Positions 8,069 through 15,425 of a stretch of 64,000 nucleotides of DNA are shown in pieces (position 1 is the stretch's first letter; every line of letters begins with the position of its first letter). The stretch spans positions 1 through 64,000 of the forward strand of contig DATAES010000151.1 of the NCBI GenBank assembly GCA_036257895.1, read 5' to 3'. This DNA comes from DATAES01 sp036257895 (lineage in GTDB: Bacteria; Actinomycetota; Acidimicrobiia; Acidimicrobiales; JACDCH01). The notes beneath the pieces were generated by a model. That model did not search any database and was not told where the DNA came from. It saw nothing but the letters and a program-made list of their open reading frames with translations. Both the position numbers and the translations under genes were made by a program.

Positions 8069-9334
8069 CTATGCCTCCACCCGGCGGAGCGACTCCGCCT
8101 CCGCCCACGAGAACACGCCTTTGGCCATCAGCGAGGGCTCCGCGCTTCGCCGACGGGCGAACACCTCGGCCCGAGCCCGGTGGACCGCGGCCGAGTCCGG
8201 CGCGGCGAGCGCCGCGTACTCGGCGAGGTGGCCCGCCAGGCGCAGGTCGGCGTCGTCGTCGGACGCGGCGAGCTCGACGGCTCGCCGGGCGAGGACGTCG
8301 GCGCCGCCGGCGAGGCCGGCCAGCTCCGATGCGACGGCCTCGTCCCGCGCAGGCTTCAGATGGGCGGGGTTGCCGTCGTACCAGCCGCCGTACAAGCGCC
8401 ACAGGTTGCGCACGATGAACTCCGGATCGTCGTAGATCGGACGAAGGTAGGGCTTCTCGAGCAGGTCCGGGGGCGCGGCCACCGTGTGGATGATGTCGTC
8501 GAGGCGGGCACCCTCGTTCATGAGCGCCAGCGTCTGGGTCGTGAGCGAGTCCAGGAGGGTCGCGGTGTCGAGGAGAACGGTGCGGACCCGATCCGAGCCT
8601 GCGATGGGCAGGCCGTGGCCCGGCAGCAACAACTCGGGCGCCGGATCGAGCGTGGCCATCTCCCGCAGCGCGGCGGCCCATTCTTCGGCGTACCGCTGCA
8701 CCTTCTGGGGATTCCCGGCGTTGGGTGTGCACCAGATGATCAGGTCGCCGGTGCACAGCGTCCGGCGGTCGGGCACCCAGACCCAGGTGTGATCGTCCGT
8801 CTCGCCGCGGGCGTGGTGCAGTTCGGCGCCGACGCCGCCGAGGTCGAGGTCGAGCCGGTCGCTGTAGGTCACGTCCGGTCGCCGGTACTCGAGCGGCCAC
8901 TGCAACCCGGGCGCTCGGAACTGCCGCTGGTTGATCACGGCGTTGTAGCCCGCGGTCTTCACGTACCGGTCGAAGCGCGGATCGACGGCCTCATGACCGA
9001 TGACCCGCATCGGCCCCTCGGCCTCGAAGGCTGCGGTCCCGAAGACGTGGTCGATGTGGCCGTGGGTGTAGACGGCGGTGGTCGCCCGTTCGGTCGACCA
9101 CGACCGGATCGCCTCGTGGACTGCACCCGCCACGAGGGCGCTGCCGGTGTCCACCAGGCAGAGGCCGTCGGGGGTGGAGAACGCGGTGACGTTGGCGAAC
9201 GACTCGACGAAGGCCACACCGTCGCCGACCTCCTCGAGCGTGTTCGAGGGCCGGAAAGGGTGGTGATCGGTGATCTCCTCGGTGCCATCGAGGATGCGAG
9301 CCGACAGTTCGAGCAGGGACTTGGACGCAGTCAC
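8069..9334 (-). CDS. MBL-fold metallo-hydrolase (alkylsulfatase-like)
   Basis: 421-aa hydrolase. The metallo-beta-lactamase motif THGHIDH (residues 90-96) is intact, followed by AELHHARGETDDHTW and GDLIIW with further metal ligands. The C-terminal third (DDPEFIVRNLWRLYGGWYDG, then a helical domain) resembles the dimerisation region of SdsA1-type alkylsulfatases. It is likely a zinc hydrolase acting on an ester, sulfate ester or related substrate. GTG start at 9334. It diverges from a TetR-type regulator gene across a 225-bp region full of 61-bp repeats, so that regulator may control it. Confidence 0.87.
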   Translation of the reverse strand: MTASKSLLELSARILDGTEEITDHHPFRPSNTLEEVGDGVAFVESFANVTAFSTPDGLCLVDTGSALVAGAVHEAIRSWSTERATTAVYTHGHIDHVFGTAAFEAEGPMRVIGHEAVDPRFDRYVKTAGYNAVINQRQFRAPGLQWPLEYRRPDVTYSDRLDLDLGGVGAELHHARGETDDHTWVWVPDRRTLCTGDLIIWCTPNAGNPQKVQRYAEEWAAALREMATLDPAPELLLPGHGLPIAGSDRVRTVLLDTATLLDSLTTQTLALMNEGARLDDIIHTVAAPPDLLEKPYLRPIYDDPEFIVRNLWRLYGGWYDGNPAHLKPARDEAVASELAGLAGGADVLARRAVELAASDDDADLRLAGHLAEYAALAAPDSAAVHRARAEVFARRRSAEPSLMAKGVFSWAEAESLRRVEA

Positions 9335-9358
9335 CGAACGACCCTAGGTCCACGCACG

Positions 9359-9541
9359 CGACGGAGCGCCAGCGGAGGAGCGGCCCTACGGCCTGCGTGG
9401 CCGGGGAACGCCGACAGCACGACGGAGCGCCAGCGGGGGAGCGGCCCTACGGCCTGCGTGGCCAGGGAACGCAGACAACGCGACGAAGCGTCAGCGGAGG
9501 AGCGGGCCCAAGGGCCTGCGTGGCCGGGAACGCGGAGAACA
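9359..9541. repeat. Three tandem 61-bp repeats in a divergent promoter region
   Basis: Units start at 9359, 9420 and 9481, exactly 61 bp apart. Units 1 and 2 are nearly identical (CGACGGAGCGCCAGCG then a GAGCGG and GGCCCTACGGCC block then TGCGTGGCC); unit 3 is more diverged (GGGCCCAAGGGCC in place of GGCCCTACGGCC). Each unit contains a short inverted repeat around GGCC. The array fills most of the space between the minus-strand metallo-hydrolase start at 9334 and the plus-strand TetR start at 9560, where operators would be expected. The array is seen directly; a regulatory role is inferred. Confidence 0.9.
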
Positions 9542-9559
9542 CAGCCTACGATTACTGCG

Positions 9560-10141
9560 ATGACGGCGATCGACGGGCGGACGGCCCGTGCGGTGCGGAC
9601 CCGCGAAGCCATCGTCGATGCGTCGATCGCATTGGTGGACGAGGGTGATGTTCGTCCGACTGCACTGAAAGTGGCCGAGCGTGCCGGGGTTTCGGTGCGT
9701 TCCGTGTTCCAGCACTTCGACGATCTCGAGGGTCTGTACGCCGCGATCGCCAATCGGCTCGTGGACCGGCTCGGCGGCGTGAAGGTCGTGGTCGACGCAT
9801 CGCTGCCGCTGCCGGACCGGATCAACGAGATGGTGCGAAGTCGTTCGCGCCTCCTCGAGGTGCTGACTCCCATCCGGCGAGCCGCAGCGGTGCATGCGCC
9901 GTTCTCCGCTGAGGTGCGGGCGCGGCTCCAAGCAGGCCACAACATGCTCCGCGCCGAGCTCGAGCGGGTGTTCGCCGACGAACTCGCCGAACGAGAGGAG
10001 CCCGCGCGGACGAGATTGCTCGACTCGCTCGACACGGTGCTGTCGTGGCCGAGCTGGGAGAACCTCCGCACGCTCAACGGCCGGACTCAGGAGGAAGCCC
10101 AGGCCGTGTTCGCGCACATGGTCGGCGCCCTGCTGCTGTAG
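9560..10141 (+). CDS. TetR/AcrR-family transcriptional regulator
   Basis: 193-aa regulator. N-terminal helix-turn-helix at about residues 8-55: TREAIVDASIALVDEG, then LKVAERAGVSVRSVFQHFDD, the classic TetR pattern, and LYAAIANRL. The C-terminal ligand domain is helical and unassigned. ATG at 9560, 18 bp after the 61-bp repeat array. Its likely targets are its own promoter and the divergent metallo-hydrolase/FKBP pair; this is inferred from position. A much longer open reading in the same frame upstream is antisense to other genes and is not coding. Confidence 0.9.
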   Translation: MTAIDGRTARAVRTREAIVDASIALVDEGDVRPTALKVAERAGVSVRSVFQHFDDLEGLYAAIANRLVDRLGGVKVVVDASLPLPDRINEMVRSRSRLLEVLTPIRRAAAVHAPFSAEVRARLQAGHNMLRAELERVFADELAEREEPARTRLLDSLDTVLSWPSWENLRTLNGRTQEEAQAVFAHMVGALLL

Positions 10142-10188
10142 CTCGACACCAGCGCGCTCTGTGCCGCGGAGCACCTAACCTCCCGCCC

Positions 10189-11079
10189 GTGGCCGAAGTC
10201 GATCTCGACCGTGCCGGCGACTTCGTCTGGCGTAACGCTCGGCTGATCGACAGGCTGCTGTTCGAGCAGCGCTTTGGCGGTGGCTCCGCCGAAGACGTCG
10301 TGCACGCGCTGCGCGCCTACCAGAACGACGACGGTGGCTTCGGCAACGCGCTGGAGCCCGACCTGCGCGGCCCGCTCAGCCAGCCGATCCACGTCGACAT
10401 GGCGTTCCGCATCCTGAACGACATCGGCGTCGCACCGCCTGAGCTCGTCGCCCGCGCCTGCACGTACCTGTCGACGGTGTCGGGAGAGGGAGGCGGCGTG
10501 CCCGCCATCCTCCCGAACGTCGTTCGGTATCCGCGTGCCGAACACTGGCAGCCGCACGCGTGGATCGCGGACGCGCTGAACCCGACGGCGATGCTGGCCG
10601 GGCTCCTCCACGCGATGCACGTCGGTCATTGGTGGCTCGATCATGCCGACACGTTCTGTTGGAAGCGACTCGGTGAGACCAAACCGAGCGACGGGCCCGA
10701 ACTCGCCGCCGTCTACTGCTTCCTCAATCACGTTCCCGATCGCAAGCGCGCCGTAGACGTCGCCGAAGACATCGCGGACGCGATCTTGACGGCGGGGTTC
10801 TTCGCGCTCGAACCCGAGGACCACACAGGCGAGTACGCGCTCACGCCGTTGCATCTCGCGCCGTCGCCCGACGCGATGGCAGGTGGACTGTTCGCGCCCG
10901 AACTACTCGACGCCCACCTGGATCACCTTGCTGGACAGCAACAAGAAGACGGCGGATGGCCTGTGACCTGGGACCCGCCGAGCGAGGGCTCGCTGCTCGA
11001 GTGGCGCGGCCGTCTCACGGTCGAAGCGCTCATGACACTGCAGAACTACGGAAAGGTGAAGGATGACTCCGGCGGCTGA
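10189..11079 (+). CDS. Prenyltransferase/squalene-oxidase-repeat-like protein
   Basis: 296-aa protein with alpha/alpha-barrel repeat features: ALRAYQNDDGGFGNALEPDL near the start and GQQQEDGGWPVTWDPPSEG near the end are the QxxDGGFG/GGW-type repeats found in terpene cyclases, prenyltransferase beta subunits and many related proteins of unknown role. The chain is much shorter than a cyclase and lacks a DxDD motif that I can see, so it is probably not a cyclase. GTG start at 10189. The stop overlaps the next gene by 17 bases, pointing to an operon with the phosphatase-like gene. Confidence 0.75.
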   Translation: MAEVDLDRAGDFVWRNARLIDRLLFEQRFGGGSAEDVVHALRAYQNDDGGFGNALEPDLRGPLSQPIHVDMAFRILNDIGVAPPELVARACTYLSTVSGEGGGVPAILPNVVRYPRAEHWQPHAWIADALNPTAMLAGLLHAMHVGHWWLDHADTFCWKRLGETKPSDGPELAAVYCFLNHVPDRKRAVDVAEDIADAILTAGFFALEPEDHTGEYALTPLHLAPSPDAMAGGLFAPELLDAHLDHLAGQQQEDGGWPVTWDPPSEGSLLEWRGRLTVEALMTLQNYGKVKDDSGG

Positions 11080-12508
11080 TGTCGGCGACGCGCTCGAAGT
11101 CCTGCTCGACTCGGCCTTGGAGCCGATCGTCGAAGTCGTCCTGGTGCGCGGCGGCGACACGCTCGAAGCGCACTCGGCAGACGGCTCCGTCCGGTTCGAG
11201 CGCGACGGCAACGTGCTGGCTTCGGAGGGGCGCAACCCGTTGGCTGATCAGGCGACGGATCGCTTCGTCGGACTCGCCGACGAGCGAGCGTCGCTCCAAC
11301 CCGACCGCCGGTCGAACAGCTATCCGTTCGCGTACGAGCAGGCGGCCCAGTTGTTCGACCATCCCGCCGCCCCGGATCTGTGCGTGATCCACACGGCGGC
11401 GCACAACTGGGAGGACCAGGGCGGTCACCGGGGTGAGCACGGGTCGATCGACGTGGTTCAGGCGCGGGCGCCGTTCATCATCGCCGGTGCGGGTGTCCGG
11501 TCGTCGGGCATCGTGCCGCGGGCGGCGAAGCTCGTGGATGTCGTGCCGACGGTGCTGGCGCTGATGGGCGCCGCGCCGCCGCTGCAGACCGACGGGTCGG
11601 TGCTCCACGAGGTGCTGCAGTCGAACGGCACCGTGCCCGAACACGTCATCGGGTTCTTGTGGGACGGCTGCAATCCGAATGTGCTGTACGACGCGGTGGC
11701 GAACGGTGATGCGCCGAACGTCGGCCGGCTGATGGCGATGGGCACGACGTTCGAACACGGTGCAATGGCATCGTTGCCCACGGTGACGCTCGCGAACCAC
11801 ACCGCCGTGTTGACGGGATTGCATCCCGGACACCATGGGATTCTGCACAACGCGTGGTGGGATCGCGCCGGCCAGCGCCAGGTCATCACGAACTCGCCGG
11901 CGACATGGCACGAGGCGTCGACCTGGCTGTTCCCCGGCGTCGAGACGATCCACGACGCAGTGCACCGCACGTGGCCTGACGGGTGCACCGTGTCCATCAA
12001 CGAACCGACGGACGCGGGCGCGGATTTCTCGACCTTCGATTTCGTACGCCGGGGTCTTCCGCTCGAGCGACCGCCCGCGCCCGACGAGCTACCGAACGCG
12101 GATCAGCGGTTCGTGCGTCCCGTGAAGGAGTACCGGTGGTCGAGCCGTGTCGACCACACGACCGTGCAGCAATTCGAAGGTGTGTGGTCAGGTCGATATC
12201 TCGGATCGGACTGGCCGCGGCCGAAGTTCACGTGGTGCAACTTCTCGTTGACGGATGCCGCGTTCCACGAAGGCGGACCACATTCGGAGATCGCGCTCGC
12301 GTCGATTCGTGACAGTGACGCGCGCCTCGGACAGATCCTCGATGCCGTCGAGCAGTCGGGTGTGTGGGAGCGCACCGCGTTCTTCCTCGTCGCCGACCAC
12401 GGCATGGAAGAGACCGATCCGGCGGTCACAGGCGACTGGAGCCCGGCGTTGACCGAAGCCGGCATCGCCCACCGCGACGAGGCCTTCGGCTTCATCTATC
12501 TCACGTGA
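11063..12508 (+). CDS. Alkaline-phosphatase-superfamily hydrolase, apparently circularly permuted
   Basis: 481-aa member of the alkaline phosphatase/nucleotide pyrophosphatase superfamily. The nucleophile block SLPTVTLANHTAVLTG (Thr near 242), a metal Asp in FLWDGCNPN (201) and the late metal motif ADHGM (444-448) are all present. Unusually, the block that normally closes the domain (APFIIAGAGV, then KLVDVVPTVLALMG, residues 137-169, preceded by GGHRGEHGS) comes first, and the chain ends soon after ADHGM. This order looks like a circular permutation. It is probably a phosphodiesterase or phosphatase; substrate unknown. Start overlaps the upstream gene; its stop overlaps the convergent SDR stop by 8 bases. 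Confidence 0.8.
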   Translation: MTPAADVGDALEVLLDSALEPIVEVVLVRGGDTLEAHSADGSVRFERDGNVLASEGRNPLADQATDRFVGLADERASLQPDRRSNSYPFAYEQAAQLFDHPAAPDLCVIHTAAHNWEDQGGHRGEHGSIDVVQARAPFIIAGAGVRSSGIVPRAAKLVDVVPTVLALMGAAPPLQTDGSVLHEVLQSNGTVPEHVIGFLWDGCNPNVLYDAVANGDAPNVGRLMAMGTTFEHGAMASLPTVTLANHTAVLTGLHPGHHGILHNAWWDRAGQRQVITNSPATWHEASTWLFPGVETIHDAVHRTWPDGCTVSINEPTDAGADFSTFDFVRRGLPLERPPAPDELPNADQRFVRPVKEYRWSSRVDHTTVQQFEGVWSGRYLGSDWPRPKFTWCNFSLTDAAFHEGGPHSEIALASIRDSDARLGQILDAVEQSGVWERTAFFLVADHGMEETDPAVTGDWSPALTEAGIAHRDEAFGFIYLT

Positions 12509-13337
12509 CCGCCGGCGGATCGAGGATCAGTTCGTCAGGGAGGTCGAACGGCTCCGGTTGGCTGCCGTCGATGTCGGTGACGCCATAGTCGCGGGCGAGC
12601 TCGCCCACCCGGTAGCCGCCGCCGGAACGTCGGCTGACAGCAGGATCGGTGGCCAAGGCGGCGATGCATCGGCCGGTGTACTCGGGGGACTCGAGTCCCG
12701 TGGCGCCCGCCATTTGTACCCGCTCGGTCGTCGTGAACCCCGGGAACACGGCGACGACGCTCACGCCGTGCGGTCGCAACTCGTGTGCGAGCGTCGCGGT
12801 CGCCCGCACGATGGCCGCCTTGGCGGTGTCGTACATGAGTGCGCCGAGGTAGCGACCGCGATCCCAAGCCGCGATGTTGACGATGAGTCCGCTGTCCTTG
12901 TCGAGGAGCAGTGGGATCGCCGCGTGTGACGTGGCCAGGGTCGGCTGCAGGCCGGCCACGAACATGCCGTTCCATTTCAACTGGAAGTCCTGCTCCCAGA
13001 ACGGTGCCGAGAAACCTGCGTGGTCGTACGCCTCGTAGCCGCCCCAGGCGTTGTTGACGAGGACGTCGAGGTGGCCGTTGCAATCGTCTCCGACGCGTTG
13101 CATCAGCGCTGTGATGTCGTCGTAGTTCGTGTGGTCACAACGGACTGCGACGCCGCGGCCACCGCGCTCGGTCACGAGGCTCGCCGTCTCCTCGACGCTG
13201 CCCGGTGCGTTGTCCGCCGGCTTCGTGTCGCCCACTGTCCGTCCGGTGACGTACACCGTGGCGCCGATGTCACCGAGCGACAGCGCGATGCCGCGACCGA
13301 TGCCACGGCTGGCGCCGGTCACGATCGCGATCCTCAT
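12501..13337 (-). CDS. DHRS1-like short-chain dehydrogenase lacking the catalytic Ser
   Basis: 278-aa SDR. Cofactor motif TGASRGIGRGIA opens the protein, NNAWGG replaces the usual NNAG, and the C-terminus (ESPEYTGRCIAALATDP, then ARDYGVTDIDG) matches the layout of DHRS1-type SDRs. The YxxxK pair is present (MYDTAKAA), but the serine normally 13 residues before the Tyr is Ala (NIAAWDRGRY), which I checked in the DNA. Activity may therefore be altered or lost. Start ATG at 13337 overlaps the stop of the upstream acyl-CoA dehydrogenase by 4 bases, so the two are translationally coupled. Confidence 0.85.
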   Translation of the reverse strand: MRIAIVTGASRGIGRGIALSLGDIGATVYVTGRTVGDTKPADNAPGSVEETASLVTERGGRGVAVRCDHTNYDDITALMQRVGDDCNGHLDVLVNNAWGGYEAYDHAGFSAPFWEQDFQLKWNGMFVAGLQPTLATSHAAIPLLLDKDSGLIVNIAAWDRGRYLGALMYDTAKAAIVRATATLAHELRPHGVSVVAVFPGFTTTERVQMAGATGLESPEYTGRCIAALATDPAVSRRSGGGYRVGELARDYGVTDIDGSQPEPFDLPDELILDPPAVT

Positions 13338-14431
13338 TGCTTCGGGAGTCCGAGGATGCGCTCGCCGATGATGTTCTTCTGCACTTGCGTCGTCCCTCCC
13401 GCGATGCGACCGCCGGGCGCGCCCAGGGCGCCGAGCGACGCGTCGTTGACCAACATGGCGTGGGCGCCGCCGATCGACGCTCGCAGCATCGCTGCATCGA
13501 ACAACAACTCGGTCACGCCGAGCTTCATCAACGAGCCGGCGACCGACGCGACCGGACCTTGCCGCTGCGCGAGCGCGAGATAGGAACGCCCGCGCGAGAC
13601 AAGGAGCGCGAGTTGGTCGCGCCGAACGGAATCGAGGTCGTCGGCGCCCATCGACGCCATCGCGTCGAGCCGGCGTTGCAGCGAGATGGCCGAGGCGCCG
13701 ATGTGGCCACGCTCGTTCGTCAACGTCGCCATTCCGACGTTCCAACCCTCGTTCTCGGCGCCGAGCAGGCACGACGCAGGCACCCGCACCCCGTCGAGGA
13801 ACACCTCGTCGAACTCCGATGCGCCGGTCATCTGCCGCAGGGGCCGCACGTCGACGCCGGGTGAATGCATGTCGACGAGGAAGAACGAGATGCCGCGATG
13901 CAGTTTGGCTGTGTGGTCGGTGCGGGCCATGCAGATGCCCCAGTCGCTGATGCGACCGTTCGAGCACCACACCTTCTGCCCGGTCAGGAGGTACTCGTCG
14001 CCGTCCCGGTCGGCTCGAGTGGCCAGCGACGCGAGATCCGAACCCGCGCCGGGCTCGCTGAACAACTGACACCAGACCCGTTCGCCGGTGATGATCGGTC
14101 GCAGGTGCTCGCGCTTCTGGTGCTCGGTGCCGAACAGCAGCAGGGAGCCACCGGCGAGAACGACACCGACCATGTTGATGAAGGGCGGGACGCCAACGAT
14201 CGCGCACTGCTCGATCCACGCGGCAGTGTGCTCAGCTGTGAGGCCTCGTCCGCCGCACTCCTCGGGCCAGTGGATCCCGGCGTATCCCGCGTCGAACAAC
14301 CGCCGCTGCCACGCGGTCCCTTCGTCTCGCAGATCGGGCGGGAGGATGGCGCCGTAGTCCCGGGGCGCGTGCGGCTTGTTCGCGGCCAACCACGCTGCCG
14401 CCTCGTCCCGGAAGGCCTCCACGTCGATCAT
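13334..14431 (-). CDS. Acyl-CoA dehydrogenase
   Basis: 365-aa FadE-type flavoenzyme. Family motifs: CQLFSEPGAGSDLASL (FAD and acyl-CoA binding), GQKVWCSNGRISDWGICMART, a long C-terminal helical domain, and the closing GGTTQVQKNIIGERILGLP. It introduces a double bond in acyl-CoA thioesters, likely for fatty-acid or sterol side-chain breakdown. ATG start at 14431. It is coupled to the downstream SDR (4-base overlap) and sits 85 bp downstream of another SDR, with a family A palindrome in that gap. Confidence 0.92.
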   Translation of the reverse strand: MIDVEAFRDEAAAWLAANKPHAPRDYGAILPPDLRDEGTAWQRRLFDAGYAGIHWPEECGGRGLTAEHTAAWIEQCAIVGVPPFINMVGVVLAGGSLLLFGTEHQKREHLRPIITGERVWCQLFSEPGAGSDLASLATRADRDGDEYLLTGQKVWCSNGRISDWGICMARTDHTAKLHRGISFFLVDMHSPGVDVRPLRQMTGASEFDEVFLDGVRVPASCLLGAENEGWNVGMATLTNERGHIGASAISLQRRLDAMASMGADDLDSVRRDQLALLVSRGRSYLALAQRQGPVASVAGSLMKLGVTELLFDAAMLRASIGGAHAMLVNDASLGALGAPGGRIAGGTTQVQKNIIGERILGLPKQ

Positions 14432-14456
14432 CTGCGCCCGTCCCCTTCCCCCCGTG

Positions 14457-14508
14457 CGAACTCCGGGTCGCCGTGGCCCCTATAGGGGCCACGGCGCACC
14501 AACATTCG
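14457..14508. repeat. Dispersed palindrome, family A, copy 1
   Basis: A perfect 28-bp palindrome at 14469-14496, centred on GGCCCCTATAGGGGCC, is flanked on one side by CGAACTCCGGGT and on the other by GCACCAACATTCG. The same flanks and core recur at 38904, 47495 and 55702. It starts 9 bp beyond the stop of the minus-strand SDR at 14517 and could act as a hairpin terminator or mRNA-stabilising element. No T-run follows. Confidence 0.9.
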
Positions 14509-14516
14509 CTCGAGGT

Positions 14517-15410
14517 TTATGACAGGGCCTTCAGGGCGAGGCCCATCTCCTCGTTGAGGTTGGTCGGGACGGCGTAATCCTTCTCGTCGCGGATCTGGTC
14601 GAAGTGGTCTCGCACCGACTCCGCGGTCAGCTCGTGATCGACGAATCCGGGTGTGACACCGATGAACACCCGCGCGACACGTCCGCCGCCGACCGAGTAC
14701 ACCTCGCCGCTCACCGGGCAGTCCTCGTGCGCGAGGTACGTCACGACCGGTGTCACGTACTCGGGGCCGAGTTTGTCGGCAACCGGTCCGAGCAGCTCCT
14801 CGGTCATGCGAGTCTTGGCCACCGGCGCGATGGCATTGGCCTTGATGTTGCTCTTCGCGCCTTCGACGGCCAGCACACGGGTGAACCCGACGAGACCCAT
14901 CTTCGCCGCGCCGTAGTTGGTCTGGCCGAAGTTGCCGAACACGCCTGCGCCCGAGGCCGTGTTGACGATGCGGCCGTAGCCCTGGTCGCGCATGATCGAC
15001 CACGCCGGCTGCGTCACGTAGAACGCGCCCCGTAGGTGAACGTCGAGCACCGGGTTGAGCTGGTCGGGGACCATGTTCTTGAACGACGCGTCGCGCAGGA
15101 TGCCAGCGTTGTTGATGATGATGTCGATGCGACCGAACGAGTCCATTGCGGTCTTGACGATGTTCGCTCCGCCCTCGGGCGTGGCCACGGAGTCGTAGTT
15201 GGGGACGGCTTCGCCGCCCGCCGCCTTGATCTCGTCGACCACCTTCTGCGCGGCGCTCTCCGAGCCGCCGGTGCCGTCGACCGAGCCACCGAGGTCGTTC
15301 ACCACGATCAATGCGCCGCGCTTCGCCAGTTCGAGGGCGTGCGATCGGCCGAGCCCGCCGCCGGCGCCGGTGATGATCGCGACCTTGCCGTCAAATCCCA
15401 GATCTGCCAT
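14517..15410 (-). CDS. SDR family 3-hydroxyacyl-CoA dehydrogenase-like protein
   Basis: 297-aa SDR resembling the dehydrogenase domain of peroxisomal-type multifunctional enzyme 2 (17-beta-HSD4) and related sterol/fatty acyl enzymes. Seen: TGAGGGLGRSHA cofactor motif, VNDLGGSVDGTG, NNAGILRD, and S...YxxxK as NTASGAG and NYGAAK. The extra C-terminal segment after ALAHED (VGGGRVARVFIGVTPGF) is typical of this subgroup. It probably oxidises 3-hydroxyacyl-CoA with NAD. ATG at 15410; 15 bp separate it from the upstream acyl-CoA synthetase stop, consistent with one lipid-degradation operon. Confidence 0.9.
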   Translation of the reverse strand: MADLGFDGKVAIITGAGGGLGRSHALELAKRGALIVVNDLGGSVDGTGGSESAAQKVVDEIKAAGGEAVPNYDSVATPEGGANIVKTAMDSFGRIDIIINNAGILRDASFKNMVPDQLNPVLDVHLRGAFYVTQPAWSIMRDQGYGRIVNTASGAGVFGNFGQTNYGAAKMGLVGFTRVLAVEGAKSNIKANAIAPVAKTRMTEELLGPVADKLGPEYVTPVVTYLAHEDCPVSGEVYSVGGGRVARVFIGVTPGFVDHELTAESVRDHFDQIRDEKDYAVPTNLNEEMGLALKALS

Positions 15411-15425
15411 GGGTAGGCAAGGTAG

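Noticed and set aside
9359..9541. CRISPR array
   Set aside because: Three direct 61-bp units with no unique spacers between them and no cas genes in the window. It is a plain tandem repeat.
7451..10141. An 896-residue plus-strand open frame ending in the TetR gene
   Set aside because: Upstream of 9560 it is antisense to the FKBP and metallo-hydrolase genes, with low-complexity Arg/Gly/Val content. Only the last 193 residues form a real protein.
14232..14492. Short frames starting MAPIGATATRSS or containing RRGPYRGHGDP near several positions
   Set aside because: They are translations of the family A palindrome read in other frames, which is why the same peptide recurs at 14492, 38939, 47518-47587 and 55681-55850. 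They are not genes.
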